From: Pyrrhosoma nymphula
Taxonomy: Eukaryota > Arthropoda > Insecta > Odonata > Coenagrionidae
DNA length: 64,000 nucleotides
Reading direction: 5' to 3'
Assembly (NCBI GenBank): GCA_963573305.1
Contig: OY754334.1
Location: forward strand, 32,171,614-32,235,613
The stretch's first letter is position 1; every line of letters starts with the position of its first letter. Positions 12,101 to 27,100 of this stretch are shown piece after piece. The notes beneath the pieces are model-generated. The model did not search any database and was not told the origin of the DNA. It was given only the letters and a program-made list of their open reading frames with translations. The position numbers and the translations under genes are program-made.

Positions 12101-15100
12101 ATAGAAACAATTATAAAAACAAAAAATATTCTGTTTGAGAGCTTTTAAATGTTTCTTCCTGAAGGCATTTATTGCTAATGCAAACTTTCAAAGCAATATT
12201 AATACAAATACTATACAAAAATTAATAGTTCTCATCCCATTACGCTAATATTGTCTCTGCAACCAGTTATCATCCAGCTTCATAGTTCTACTTATGTAGT
12301 TACTGTGAGATATATCTAACAGGAATGTTCAGCACCATTTATGAGTGGGCTTTGCATTCATTTGAATATATATTTTATGAGAATGAAAACCATGAAAAAA
12401 TTAGCAATAAAAAAAGAAGAAAAGCATCCAATGCAATCTAGCAGTTCACTGGCTGACAATCTGACAAAGTAATGTAGAAATTGAAGAGGTATAAACAAGC
12501 TATTGAAGCCAATGTGTATCAGGGAAATTCTTACAAAACCTGGTCAAATAAACAGGTCAGTTTTCTCCAACTTAAAATTTCAGCATGTAAATAATGCATG
12601 CATGCAACATTTGATGCCATATGATAGCATAAGAATCCAGAGCCAGGCAATGCTTGCTGGTGGGCCACTTTGCATTTTATGTAGAAAATGCGTATTGTTC
12701 TCTTTTACTCTTATGAAAACTTTTGATGAGGCCTTACGATTGTCTGTGATGTTAAAAAATCTCCATTAATTTTTAATGATTTTCTTTAGTAAATATCATT
12801 ATGGATGTATTTTAACTGCATGAGTCTCGTCAAAGCAAGATGAAACTATTTATGTATTCAAATGCTAGGAAAAACGGGTTAATGCAAGTTGAAATGAGTA
12901 TCTTTTGGTACAGTTCAAACAACTTGATACAATATGAAACAAGATACCAAATGTCCATATGAATCAAGTTCATACAACATAGAATGAGTTGCCTATTGTC
13001 AAAGTGTATCAAGTTGATATGAGAAGAGACAAGTTATAAACAGATGAAATGCCAAACTACAAGTTAAAACAAAATGGTTCCAGTTATGACAAGTTGATTT
13101 AACGAGTTAAAACCACATTGAAGCGGCCATAACCGAGTTGAAATGAGTTTGCCTGATGAGAGAAATCGAGTTGAAAACAGATAAAAGCAAGGGAGTTGGT
13201 TCCAGCTCGTTTCAACTTGGATTTTCACCAGGTTATGCCATCATTCCACTTCATTGTGTATGCCTAAACCCCCAAACATGTGCCTCGTTGAGTATGCATA
13301 CCACAGGTGGGGAAAGGTGACTTTATGAAAGAAAGAGAAAGAGAAACTTTATGGCACAATCTGTACACGAAAGTTAACAGATGGCATAATCAGGCTAAAA
13401 GTTTTGACATTCAATGTGGGGTCAATGGTCATTAGTTTTTCACAAGTCTAGGCAGTTAGTTGCAAACTCCTGCATGGCTATAAAAAATGGAGGTTACAGT
13501 AACATAAGGAGAGTTACTTCCAAATATATCTATGAAAATAAAGGAATAAATGTCCACATACTTTTAACCCTTCTAAAATCTCAGCACAGTCACGTCGTAG
13601 TTGAGAGGGAGCATTCGGTTCAGAAGCCAAGGAAACACCTTTCCTAATATCACCACTACGTATTGAGCAGCGAGCAATTCCACCAGTACACAATTGATAA
13701 TGGTTCTTATCTTCTTCAGTTGTAGCTTTCATTGACCCCAGATCTATGCTCTTACTAATGATGGCAGCACTAGATTGCTCATAATACAACAAAGCCTCAG
13801 AATAACAGCCCCTGCAGCAGCAGATAAGCATTAAATGTGGTTAGAGATGCATTACATGCCCCTTGCAAACACAAAAACCACCTTATTATGATACATATCA
13901 AGCTTAAAAGCCAAAATAGATGATAATGAATGACTGGCTAATATGTTCCTTATAATTATGAATTAAATATTTATGTTTTCATTAAAATAAAGAAATTACC
14001 AGTCATATAGCAATGCCTCATATACGTATGTACATAAATTCCATGGCTAAAACAGCACAATCATTGAAGCGATTGAACATACATAAATTTACATTTGAAA
14101 TTTTATTTTATAGGTATTTCTTTCAGTTACATTTTAATCTAATTCATTTACATTTACATATGTCCTGAAGGAACCTCATATCCTTGGCAAACATGTACTG
14201 AGACCTTAATTGGGTAACTGAATCCGTTGATAAGTTAATATGTAATATGTACATTTATTAGATAATTACTTTTCCACTGGTGGAACATAATACGATAAAT
14301 ATTGCAAAAAGCACCCTAAGTAAGTGAACAGGCAAGGAACCTGACAGAATTTAGATGGTCATCTAAATTCAGTCAGGTTACCATGCAAGGTTACCTTACC
14401 TGTATACTTACTTAGGGCGCTTTTTGCAATATTAGTAATTTTTTTAGCACATATTAAGAAATGTTATGCAAATACCATCTTGCAATTCCTTACAAGCTTA
14501 TTTTTTCTAATGCTACCAAACACCGCAGGGGATAAGCATAGCAATGCAGACTTGAACTTTTTAGGGTAAAACATATTTAATATGAAACACTTCTTCAATG
14601 TTTCCTTTGTAATAAGGCATTAGGCTCAGGATGTCACTTCATAACAACAAAGAATACTGATATTAAATACACCTAACTGACAGTATGAAATATAACATGA
14701 ATAAGGGTTCATAGTTGTATGACTTCGTAAAAGTAAGGGAAAAGAGAAAAAGTGGTTGTGCACCAACTATTGAAACTACATACATACATAATTGGTATAG
14801 CATAAGACAAATCAAAATGAAGTTCAGGTAGCTATAACAATGCATGCATTTATAAGATGCTGTATTTTAAAATTTACAAACCAAAATTTTTCATAATGGC
14901 TGATGGAAATTGCCAAAGGTTCATGGTTTAGACAATTAATCTAGGAATGTAAAAATATGTAAAAATATTTCTAGTTGCAAAAGTAAAAATAAAAGGAAAA
15001 GATCACTGGATCAACATTTTCAAAAGATGTATTAAGTCGCCGAGACAAACACACTTTAAGCTCAGGGAATTAATTACAAATATATAATGATAAAATTATA

Positions 15101-18100
15101 ACAAAATCAGAAAATAATAAAATTAAGTCTCAATATCCATGGATTTTATGCACCTAATTCCTCCCTTCTCCAATTTGAAACAATTACAAACATCTTAAAT
15201 TAAAAAAAAATAATATGTTATGAGAAATGGAAATAGTGCCTCTAAATTTATAAAATTACATACATAAAAATTTATGATATGCAATTGAAAAAGATCACCA
15301 TGAGAGGTGGTGCATTACTTTATATACATATATTTTGCCTTCCCTTACAGAAAAGAAATACTGGGATACAGTATTAAAAATACTGGTGCCAGGGATTTTA
15401 TCAATGGGTGGGTGATTTCATTACTGGCCAGCAGTATTGAAAATACTGGCATCAGTGATTTTAAGTATTTTTATCACTGGGTGAGTGTTTTTCATTACTA
15501 ATGGCCACCAGTACTGAAAATACTGGCACCAGTGATTTTAAGTTATTTTAACTCTGGGTGAGTGATTTTATTACTCGCCACCAGTATTGAAAATACTGGC
15601 ATCAGTGATTTTATCACTGGGTGAGTGATTTCATTACTGGCCATTTTTTTTCGCTTACATGTTAGATGTGATTTCACCATACTTCCTTTAATGATAACAA
15701 TATCATGATACTTCTAAAAAATATGTTCAGGAAAGAAATTACTGCCCTGTATTGAAATTACCGCTCAGTATTGAAATCACTCTCCAATTAATTACTGGCA
15801 CCAGTATTTTTAATCTAAAATAAACTTAATAAAATTACAGTAATTGTACTGTAGTTTTATTTAAGTTTTAAAATGCTGTTCCACCAAATATCGCCCGACA
15901 CTGTTGAATTTATTCTAAAATAAACATTTCAATTCTCACATTATTTCAAGCTGCTGAGCATACTCTCTTGAAATGTACGGCACTTGCTCAGGGGCCAATT
16001 TCTTTGCCAGCTGCAGAGCTTGTTCCCATTGAAGTAAGTCTCTCCTCATTTCAAGAGCTGCTAAGGGGTCACTGGATTTCAGAAACCATTCCTAGTAATT
16101 GATTTTAAAGTACACATGACTATTACATCAGAAAGCCTATAACACTCTTTAAATATCACTGTAATTGATCATTGTACATATTAATTACTATTCTATTCTA
16201 GAGTTCCTAGAGATATCCTAGAGTTTTTAAACCAACCTAATATTCAAAGTATAATGGCTATTTTGAAAGGGGATAGGCTTTTTTGTACCCTCCAGCAGCA
16301 GGAGAAAGTTTATTTATTGAAGGGTTGCGAATAAAAATTCCATTAGAGATAACTCCATTGTTAAAGTATGTAGCTTCATAAGTTATATTACATATAACCT
16401 CCATGGATTATTTCAAAGAAATTTATAAAACAGAAGTTATTTCATGAAAACAGTAGTAAATGACCAATGTTCTTTTTAGATGTTACATGCAATTTTGAGT
16501 GTCCTTGGTCTAAATCCCTGCCTCCTATATTTGAACAAATTAAAGGTTTTTTTTCCTACTTTGATTGTTTTACAGAAGGATCAATAACAACACAATTTAA
16601 TGAATGTGAAGTTTACAGTAAAACCTCAATTTTCCTCCTCAAAAACCTCAACAAAACAGTCGTAGTTGGAGTGTGCAAAAAAGAGGCTGCATGTAAAAAT
16701 CAAAGGTTGTTAAAATGCATGACATAACAACATTTTTCAGGTCTCTTCATTGTATTTTAATATGTATACATACATGCGTATACTTATGTATATGTATACA
16801 AATAAACATATGCATACATATTTGTATGTATGTAAATGTATCTATATATAAATTTGTTTTTACGAGTGAGTTTGATTAGAATTACGATATTTGACAGCAT
16901 AAAAGATGCACCTTTTTCCCCAAAACAATCGCTTGAAAATCACCCCTGGGCCTTATAAGTGGAGGCGACTCCAACCTCAAGCTTAAGTCATCCCAAAGCT
17001 CTCTAATGATGGAAGATTTTACCCCAGATGGATTGTACTACCCACCTCTTCCCTAAGTATAATTATTCATTACCGGTATTATTGTTACAAACAGTACTAG
17101 GGTTGATACATGCCGTCTTAGTCCGATTATAGCCCCCCTCTGCATATAAGCCTCCTCCCCTCCCCAGCTTTTTATCTCTATTTTTTTTAAAGGATACCTA
17201 ATTTCTGAGCACATTTACTCCCATATCACGACTTTCCTTTTTATTAATCCTCTTCAAATAAAAAATAAAGTTGGTCTTTCTTTTCAGTGTATCCCTATCT
17301 CTAATGCGAGGCAAAATATTCAAGATGTGATTGTATCGCGGGTTGCATACATAAACTTGTCGCGGCGTTGTAGGTCTATGGAAACATCGTCATGATATAA
17401 AATGATATGATAAAAATAGAGCGTTAATTCTTAGAATTATCGTTGAATATATGAGTAAAGTTGGTTGTCTATTTTCAACGGGTACCTCAGCTCAAGTGAA
17501 AAAATATTTACAATACCGATGCATTACAGAATGCTTGCAGTCATTACCAAGTTGCCATACGGATGTAACACCATTAAAACATTGACATGAAGAAAGATTA
17601 ATTAAATAAGAATATTTTTTGTTAATTATTCACAATATCGTTTCGTATCGTTTTTTACAGGTATGCGATATATTACCGTATTACTACCTATTTTTCTCCG
17701 TTATTTTGAACCATTAGCCACAAAATTTCCAAGTGGTTTTCTCTTTTCATGCACAATATCAGTTCCTCTTCCCCATTTTGACGACCGATATTTGGCCAAA
17801 AATGAGGGGCATATTCAGAAATATAAGGTATATCGTTTTGGTTGCTTCTACGATATAGAAGATCAATATATCGAATGCCATATCGTCGCCATATAAGACT
17901 TAACAATACCACGCCCCTAACTATGGTAAAACCAGACAAAAACTAGAAAAACAGTCTCCAAATTTAAGGTATATTATTCTGATGCAGATTATGCCATACT
18001 TATAATAACTACCGACATAATGTTATGCATTAAGGCCGATAATTTAGTGCCTTATTTGCTGGGCATGTTGCAGGAAAATGGAGTACACAGATAAGCTTGT

Positions 18101-21100
18101 TAACATGTTGGGGCTGGCTGTCATATTCAATAGCTTTGCTCGTGATTAGTAAAAGTATTGCATAAAAACGTAAAAATGAAAGAAAATTGACTGTCGGGAC
18201 CGAAGTATGACTGCGTAAAAACAAAAAATATATAAAGAATCAAAAAACTACGTAAACTCCAGAGTATACCATTAAAATACTCAGAGGTTTCCTGGACGGA
18301 CCTTAACGTTGTTACGCAAAATCGAGCGTAACGCAAAATCAAGGTTTTACTGTAATAAACAATTACGAAACTGTGACATAATTGACAGGTATCTAAAAAA
18401 TGATGTATTACGGCGATACTCTAGCAAGAAAATCCAAAATATTGCATAAAGAGGCCATAAATAAGGGGGAACAACAGTTTCCTAATTATGTCTACACTGA
18501 TGAATTTATCAAATTTTGAAATAAAAAAGTAAGCCACAGAATTTCCAAGACTCAGTTTTTTACTTTCCCATAAAATCTCAATTGTATGCCTAAAATTCAC
18601 ACAGATTCCACATGCTATGATGTCAAAACAAAGTTGGATCATAAAGAATTTCATTCCCACAAAAATTATAACTTACATATTTATGGCTAACAATAAAAGC
18701 CCTCCAATAATCATTTACAAAAGTAAAAAACAATATCTGCACTAAATATTCACATTAGTCTGAAATGCTTCATGTTATTAGGGTAATAAGCATCCAAATA
18801 CGCCCTAACTTTCGAGCTGCCACAGAGGCATCTATTAGAGGGAGTTAGGACACCAGTCATGGAAGGGGAGGGGATAGAGAAATGGAGGGAGGAGAGGACA
18901 GAGGTGACTTGTATCTAACAGGTAGAGGTTTGACTATCAGGTAGAGGTCTAACAGGTATTATAGTTTGAGAGGTATAGCTATCATTATACTCTTTTGGAA
19001 TATGGATGGAAGAGATAATCATTATGCAGAGGACAATGATCATCCATGATGGTATAAACGTTCTCAATTCATGGTAATTACAATTGCACTGGTAAATATA
19101 ATCAGTCTCCAGTACTTAAGTACATAAGTACCAGGGACCACAGGACTGTAATTATAATTAATGTGATTCCAGAGCATTTACATCACCATGTTATATGATG
19201 ACTACCGTCCTCCATGCAACTACATGAGGGTTAATGACTATCTCTTCCATTTCAACAATGCTTACATAGTTGGTACATATTCTAGGGACTAGTGAGCCAA
19301 AAGTCTTAGCTAGATGATCCAAGCAAATGTTAAGAGAAAAAAGCTTAAAAACTACATGGTCTTGTAACAACTATTAGTTTACATAAACTATTAAAGTGGC
19401 ATAACCTGCGGTGCACCACTAGCATTTTCAATACACCATTCAACACTTCCAAATCTCAGCAACATAGAGAAATAGATTCTTCAGTAAAAGTGCTCTTAAA
19501 AATTAATAGCAAATAATACATGATACGATATATAATTTGTCTGGCTTACAAAGCTGGTTCAATTCTAAATTAATTTGATCTTTTACCTAATGCAATTAAC
19601 ATCCTTACATCCCCATCAACCAGTGGGTATCCTATCATATATTTCCTATCTCATTTCTACATTCCTATCAACCTCTGGGTACTTGATATGATGGAATAAT
19701 TTCTTTGTATGACTACATCTGTAATATATATATATTATCAATTGGAATTTACACAAAATTTTGATCATGAGAAGGTTGCTTGTTCTTGAAAGAAAAATAC
19801 GGCAAATCTATGCAAAAGAAACATTTCACAAGGGATCAGGTTGGAGGCTAGAGTAGTGGTTTCCCATTCCAAGGACTGGGATTGGTATCCTGACATTTTT
19901 CATTAAAATCTAAATCCCTACTCAGGATTTATGTGAAGAGCCATTTAATAACAGCATTCCATCTGTCAGATGAGATGCTAAATTGAGGACTTATCAGCAC
20001 CTTTTATTAGGCGGCTATAGCCAATGCAGGTTTTCCTCCACTTTTTCTCCATTTCCCAAATAGCCATTCCCTTAAAAAAAAAAACAACCCATCTATCCCA
20101 AATTACTAAAGAAAATTCCCCACCAGTCCCACCAACCCTACCATTGTAAACACATGAGGTAAATGAATAATGTTTGTACCAATGTGACTTGAAAGATGAA
20201 TACGGAGAGCATTAAGAAGATTTTTTTTAAACTTTCAAAAAGAACTTTGGTCCAGTACCTACCCCATTCTCTCATCTATAAGGGGGTCTCAATAAAGACT
20301 TGGACTAATTCTATAAAACCTCTATTATTATTACACCTTATTCTTCAACAATTTTTGCACGTTCAGTATAAGCCCTCAAAGAATTATGGCCTTGTCCTTA
20401 ATGCCTCTGCCATTCTTCAAAGACCTTCGAGAAACCATCTTTTGATATATGCTTGAGAACTACCTCGAAAGCCTTAACTGCTAGAATTTCATCTCTCTTT
20501 TGGCTGTAGGATACAAAAAAAAATTGCAAGGTGTAACGTTTGGGCTGAATGGGGGGTGGGGTACAGTTGCAATGCATTATTTTTGCCAAGAACTTGATGA
20601 TGGCAATAGTGATATGGGGTCGCACATTATCATGATGCAGCTTCCAACTTCCTTTTAATTCAGGACACTTTTCAGAGATATGGTCCTTCAACAATTGCAA
20701 CAAATCGTTCAGGTAAAGAGCTGTGGTGACTGTAGAGCCCCTTTTCACTGTATGGGTGAACACCACACCTTTGTAATCGAAAAAGGTCATGACCATCACC
20801 TTTTAGGTCATAAATTTTAGAGGAGAAAATTCAACAAGCACACACTTCCTCCTCACAGTTCTCAAGGAGTGCTACTATCGTGTCGGCTATGAAACTTGGA
20901 GTGTAATATCACCCTGCTATGTACTTTCAAGTACTGCCGAGAGAACGGGAACAGTGTATTTGTTGCCACATTGGCATGGCAGCACAAGTCTTTATTCAAC
21001 GGAGGAAACATATTAACATCTCATTTCACAACAAGTGACACAGGTCAAGGGATATTGGTTTTCCACTTCTCTCCACACTTCCCAGCCTAACCTAAAAATT

Positions 21101-24100
21101 ATAGTCAAGTACACACCTTATATGAGTGTATCATTACATGCAACTCAGTCAGGTCATACACATGATTTCACAGATCAGAACCAATTTAATTGTGATTAAT
21201 AATGTTTCAAATTTCAAATAGCTTAAAAACTTTCTTTTTCTTTTCTGCTTTGTCTATCTAATGATTAATGATGAATTATATTCAACTTATGATTAGAGCC
21301 ATCTATTATGTACTGCGTACATATATTAAAATGTAATACATAATGATATACAAAATCAATTATGTAAGATGTTTGTGATAGTTCTCTACCACTTAATACA
21401 TATTTGCAAATATGACAATTAGGATGGATCTTTTATGCTGATAGCTGTTTACCACACTAAAAATAAACTTAGGATAAATATTGTTTGAAAAATATATCAA
21501 ATCTACAGAAGTATTACTTTTTCATTTTTATTCAAATAAAGATGATAGCTAACCATTTGCAGTGATTCTAGTACACAAAATAAATGTTACCAATTTTAAA
21601 AGCAAAAGACTTTCTACACACAGAAAACCCATCATACCACAAAAACGCATGCTATTGACACATTAAAAGACTGATGAGTTTATTAATTAATAGTAATAGG
21701 ACAAAACCTATAAATTCTAACATTTAGAATTTAGATTCTACAAAAAAATATGAATCAAATAATAATTACAATTCACAGATAAAATGCTCAATTGTACCTG
21801 GGCCTTGGAGAAGTTCCTCAAACAGACACAGACATGACCAGCAAGCAGAAATTTATCCTCAGTACCTTGAAAGCTCTCAAGAGCCCAGACCATGCCAACA
21901 TTCCCCATTTGACGATACACTGTTATAGCTGAAATTATTTATGCATCAAGACAAATACAAACATGATCACAAGCACAAGCACTGCAGGGTATGTCATTTA
22001 CAGGTAGGCATACTTATGAAAAAATGACAGCATATTTAACAACACACCGCACACACAAGTGTGGCAGCAAATGTCAAGTCAAAAGGCACACATTAACTCC
22101 ATTCACTTCATATACTAAAACGTAACTATGAGAGATAACTATTTCAATTTAGCAATCAAATACACAAATGCAAGGAATTATACTAGGTTTTTATACTAGC
22201 ATTTTACTTTTATTTTTAATACATGCATACAAACCCACCCTGCCATTCCCTTCCGTGGTAGGCAAAGTCAAAGAACTTAGTTGTCTCAGGAGTAACTTTA
22301 TGGAATTTGGTTAGCATATTGAATGACAAGCAGTAACTTTGTGATTCCACATTTATTTATTGAAAACGACCCGGGTTTCGACATAGCACGTCATCATCAG
22401 GTACAACTATTCCAGAACACTCAGCATATATAGTCACAAACATAAGGGGGGAAGAGGAGGAGAGGAGGGGGGGGGGAGGGGCAAGAGGGCGAGATGGAGG
22501 GTGACGTAGATTGGGGAGGATGAGTTGTTGGTAGTTAGGTGTGGGAGAGTTATTGTCCTTCCTGGGGGGTGGGGGGGGGGGTTTCGGGTGGGAAAGGAAA
22601 GTTTGGGTTACTCAGTGCACTCGTGACTCACTGACCTGGGGTTGGGGGGTGGGAAAGGAAGTTTAAGGGTGGGTCGGTGGAACATTCTATGTGTGTGTGA
22701 CTACCTAGAAGTTCCCAGGCTGGTGGTGGTGGTGGTGGGGGGGGGGGGGGGGGGGGTTAGATGGTTAAATTGTAGTTGTTAAGGTGAGGATGGGAGGAAG
22801 GTCCAAAAGGGGGGAATGGCAATGGAACAAAAATTCATTTTCAATTTTTTTCTTGGTGCTTAACCCTTTTTAAAATTTCTAATTGTCCTTATGCATCTAG
22901 TCTTTGTCCTTTCTTTTCCCAGTGTAGTATTTCTGGTATGAAATCACTCTTGTGGTTTTCTTCGATGAGGTGTTTCGCAAATAGCGACGTCAAGTCCTTG
23001 TTCTTGGCACACGTTTCATGTTCCTTAATTCTCTGTTTGAATTTTCGTCCAGTTTGGCCAACATAGGCAGCACCACATTCACAAATGAGCTTGTATACTC
23101 CACTTTTCTGTAATGGAGGAATTTTGTCTTTGGTATGTGACAACAAGTTTTTTAGACACTTTTTATTGTAGAAAGCCACTTTCACTTTCATCTTCGACAT
23201 TTTCCTACATACCCTCCTGGATAGGGGACCTAGATAGAGGCAGCGTCTCCATTTTGCACTAATTCCTTCACTTGGTTGGGACCTGTAAATATTATCTCTG
23301 GCTTTTCTGGACATTTTATTCCGATAAAGTTTGTTGATTAGATTTTCTGAGTATCCATTGTTAACTGCAATTCTTTTAATGGTATTAAGTTCCTTTAGAA
23401 CCATGGACTCGGACATACGAATGGAAATCAGTCTATGAATCATCGCATGAAAAGCTGAAAGTTTTTGAGAAAAACAGTGTCTAGAATTTGAATGGATTAC
23501 TTGATCGGTATAGGAGTCCTTCCTAAACACTGAGTATTACAAACCCTCCTGAGATTTGGAAATGGAGATGTCTAGAAATTTGAGGGAACCGTTTTCTTCC
23601 TTTTCCATAGTGAACTTGATGTTTGGTTTCAAGGAATTTAAATGCCCGAGGAATATTTCAAGCTTTGAAAGAAAGAAAGAAAGTGGCTTTCTACAATAAA
23701 AAGTGCCTAAAAAACTTGTTGTCACATACCAAAGACAAAATTCCTCCGTTACAGAAAAGTGGAGTATACAAGCTCATTTGTGAATGTGGTGCTGCCTATG
23801 TTGGCCAAACTGGACGAAAATTCAAACAGAGAATTAAGGAACATGAAACGTGTGCCAAGAACAAGGACTTGACGTCGCTATTTGCGAAACACCTCATCGA
23901 AGAAAACCACAAGAGTGATTTCATACCAGAAATACTACACTGGGAAAAGAAAGGACAAAGACTAGATGCATTAGAACAATTAGAAATTTTAAAAAGGGTT
24001 AAGCGCCAAGAAAAAATTGAAAATGAATTTTTGTTCCATTCCACAACTACTTTTTAACCAACTAACCCCCCCCCTCCCCACCACCACCAGCTTGAGAACT

Positions 24101-27100
24101 TCTAGGTAGTCACACACACATAGAATGTTCCACCGACCCACCCTTAACCCTTTCACTGCTGTGAACGTAGGAGCTACGTTCGCCCGGTGGACTGCTGTGA
24201 ACGTAGCTCCTACGTTCCGTTGGCAAGTGGTCGCTCCTACCCGCGCCTCCGAACTTTCTCTTTTTCCGCGAAGGTTTCGCGCTTGGAGTTCATTGTTATA
24301 CTAATCCCTTCGTAGGAGCATTAGTGACCTGTGAGTTGCAGGTGTTCGGTATTGATTTTTCAGAGGGGAAAAGGTGAGCATATTTTTAGATTTTACTTTT
24401 CCGCATCAGTGAGTGAAGGGTCATGATGGCAAGTGGAAGTGTTTCTCGCGACCGAAAGAGGAGAATACCTTTTCAAGGAGAGGACGAAGATATTCTTGTT
24501 GAATTATTTGCATCGGATAGTGAAAATGAAAACTTTAGTGATAAGTGTGTAAGTTCTTCGGAAGAAAGTGACGATTCAGAAAATGAATCAGATAGTGATC
24601 TCCTGCCGCCTCAGGTTGACATAGGCTCAGCATCTTCCAGTGTTTGGTGCAGTGCCCGTGATTTTACTCCTCATATTTTTGAGTTTGACGACTCTGCAGC
24701 TGGAATTCAGGACAATTGTGGGATCGACGAGAACACAAGTGAGTGTGGCTTTTTTGAAGTCTTTTTTGATAATTGTTTGATGACTCACATTGTTGACAAG
24801 ACAAACAAGTACAGCAGTGCAATCGTGGACGGTGCAGTGCTTTCGCCAAAATCTAGGCTTCGTGCATGGGAGAATGTAAATATTGCCGAAATGTATGTTT
24901 TTTTGGCACTTTGTTTACTTATGCCTCTCGTAAGAAAACATGCAATTCAAGATTACTGGGCTAAAGATCCTCTCCTTAGAACTTCCATCTTTGGGAAGTA
25001 TATGTCGCGAGATCGCTTTATTTTGATTTTGCGCTGTCTGCATTTGGCAGATAACAATGTTCCTGACAAGAATGATCCCCTCTGGAAAATAAACCATGTA
25101 TTTTCCTACCTCAAAACTAGATTCAATCATGTATTTAGGCCATTTCGTAAGGTGGTTATTGATTAATCCCTGGTGCTCTTCAAAGGAAGATTAGGATTCA
25201 AACAGTATATTCCATCTAAAAGGCATCGGTTTGGAATAAAAATTTTCGTACTTTGTGATTTCGCGACCGGTATTGTGTTGGACATGATTGGTTACACTGG
25301 AATGAAAACAAAGATAAGGAGGGACAGTGACTTGGGTTTGTCTGGTGAGGTCGTGAAAACGTTGATGGAAAAACATTTCAATAAGGACATGTTCTGTACA
25401 CTGGCAATTATTATACAAGCCCAAAGCTTAGTCAATTTCTTGCTGAACGTGGAACCGGTTCTTGTGGCACAGTGAGGGTAAACAGAAAAAATATGCCAAA
25501 ATTTACGCAAAAGATGTCCAAGGGTGAATTTGAGAAGAAATACAATGGGAATATTATTGCTATGAAGTGGCGTGATAAACGTGATGTTTGTGTCTTGTCC
25601 ACAATTCACGAGGGTAAAATGGTGGATAGTGGTAAAAGATGTTTTCAAACAAACGAAAAAATACTCAAACCCGATGCTATTGTTGACTACATTACAAACA
25701 TGAGGTTAGTCGATAAGTCTGATATGATGGTGGGATCTGTGGAGTGTGTAAGAAAGACATTGAAATGGTATAAAAAATTGTTTTTTCACCTTGTTGATGT
25801 CAGTATGTTGAACGCATATTATTTGTGTAAGATAAGCACCGGGAAAAAAATTCCCATGAAGAAATTTATTCAAATTGTTGTTCGTCAGTTACTGGGAAAA
25901 TACGGTGTTGTGGTAAATTCTAGGACAACAGGCCGGGCAAGTTTGAATTGTAATGAAAACATTGGTGAGAGACTAACAGCAAGGCATTTCTGTGAAAAAA
26001 TTCCGGAGACTGAAAAAAAGAAGCATGCCCAAAGACCATGTTTTGTATGCAAGCATACCAAGCTTAGAAAGGGTGTAGAAAAGGCACGCGATATTGGTGC
26101 CGTGATTGTGACAAGGCGTTATGTTTTGAAGGTTGTTTTCGCGAATATCACACTTTGAAAATATTTTAATCGTTATTTCAAGTAGATTGGACAGTAAAAA
26201 AAGTATTCTCAAAATTTGTGGTTTTTTTATTGTACCTAACACTTCATCATCACCCTCTCTACTACCTACGCAGAAAATATTAGTTGGCGCAGAATGTATA
26301 CATCCTTGAATTTGAGACCTATTATCCAGAGACCTTGGTTAATTTTTATAATGCAGACATCAAAATATAGCTTGTTTCAGTCCAGCTGAAATTATTACGA
26401 ATTTAATGTTTTTCAATTCTGATAAAAATTGGTTCTCCGGGCGAAAAGAGCTTTTTTATTGACTACTAAGAAATGTTGCCTAAATTTTGGTAAGTACTTA
26501 GCAAAAACATTAGGCTTGATGGCAGTTTAACTTTACCACAATAGTGCTTCAACATTTTTAAGTATTATTCTCAAACGTCGGATTTGGCGGATCTCCGAAA
26601 GTTGAGCATCGCTTCTGGGGGTCAAAAAATTAGCTCTATTTTCTTCCTCGCCCAGAAAGCACATATTTAATAATAATGGAAAAAGTTTTGTTGATACAAC
26701 TTTGACATGGACAAAAACAAGCTATGCTTTGGTGTCTGTTTCATAAAAATTGGTCGAGACGTTCTCTGGATAAAAGGTCCCAAACTGAATGAATATACTT
26801 TTTGTGCCGACGCAGGTGACCGTTCACTTTTTTGCCGCACAGGGGCTGGGATGTCTCCGCAGTTTGACCGCAGCGAAAGGGTTAAACTTCCTTTCCCGCC
26901 CCCCAACCCCAGGTCAGTGAGTCACGAGTGCACTGAGTAACCCAAACTTTCCTTTCCCACCCGAAACCCCCTCCCCCCCAGGAAGGACAATAACTCTCCC
27001 ACACCTAACTACCAACAACTCATCCTCCCCAATCTACGTCACCCTCCATCTCGCCCTCTTGCCCCTCCCCCCCCTCCTCTCCTCCTCTTCCCCCCCTTAT

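Larger units (their letters stand above)
9751..13561 (-). other. WDR19 intron w12-w13
   Basis: 3.8-kb intron. It contains a G-rich degenerate repeat at 10493-11010 (cttacgta and acgtaagat ends, runs of G), a TIR element at 11153-11806 and a CAAGTTGA-rich repeat at 12885-13220. The remainder (9.75-10.49, 11.81-12.88, 13.22-13.56 kb) shows nothing I can name. Confidence 0.8.
13812..15939 (-). other. WDR19 intron w11-w12
   Basis: 2.1-kb intron holding a foldback at 14298-14434 and a hairpin-forming tandem array at 15369-15812. The stretches 13.81-14.29 and 14.44-15.36 kb are AT-rich with nothing recognised. Confidence 0.8.
16092..21797 (-). other. WDR19 intron w10-w11
   Basis: 5.7-kb intron. 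It holds a pogo/Tigger-type element (16616-18352) and a mariner transposase relic (20398-20811). 18.35-19.8 and 20.9-21.8 kb show nothing I can name; 19830-20165 has a repeat-like look (ends with ggcggctatagccaatgc) but no firm SINE signature. Confidence 0.8.

Noticed and set aside
15369..15645. CRISPR-like array
   Set aside because: Eukaryotic intron; repeats are palindromic, variable in length and have no unique spacers.
19830..20165. SINE
   Set aside because: It has a repeat-like look, but no clear A/B box and no second copy in the window, so I do not claim it.
22440..22880. CpG-island or promoter-like G-rich block
   Set aside because: It is the 3' untranslated part of the Penelope element; the complementary C-rich block occurs in the inverted partner.
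24423..25166. Intact host-type domesticated piggyBac gene
   Set aside because: TTAA flanks and terminal repeats are still present, and a stop, Gly for a catalytic Asp and frame changes break the frame; this is a decayed transposon.
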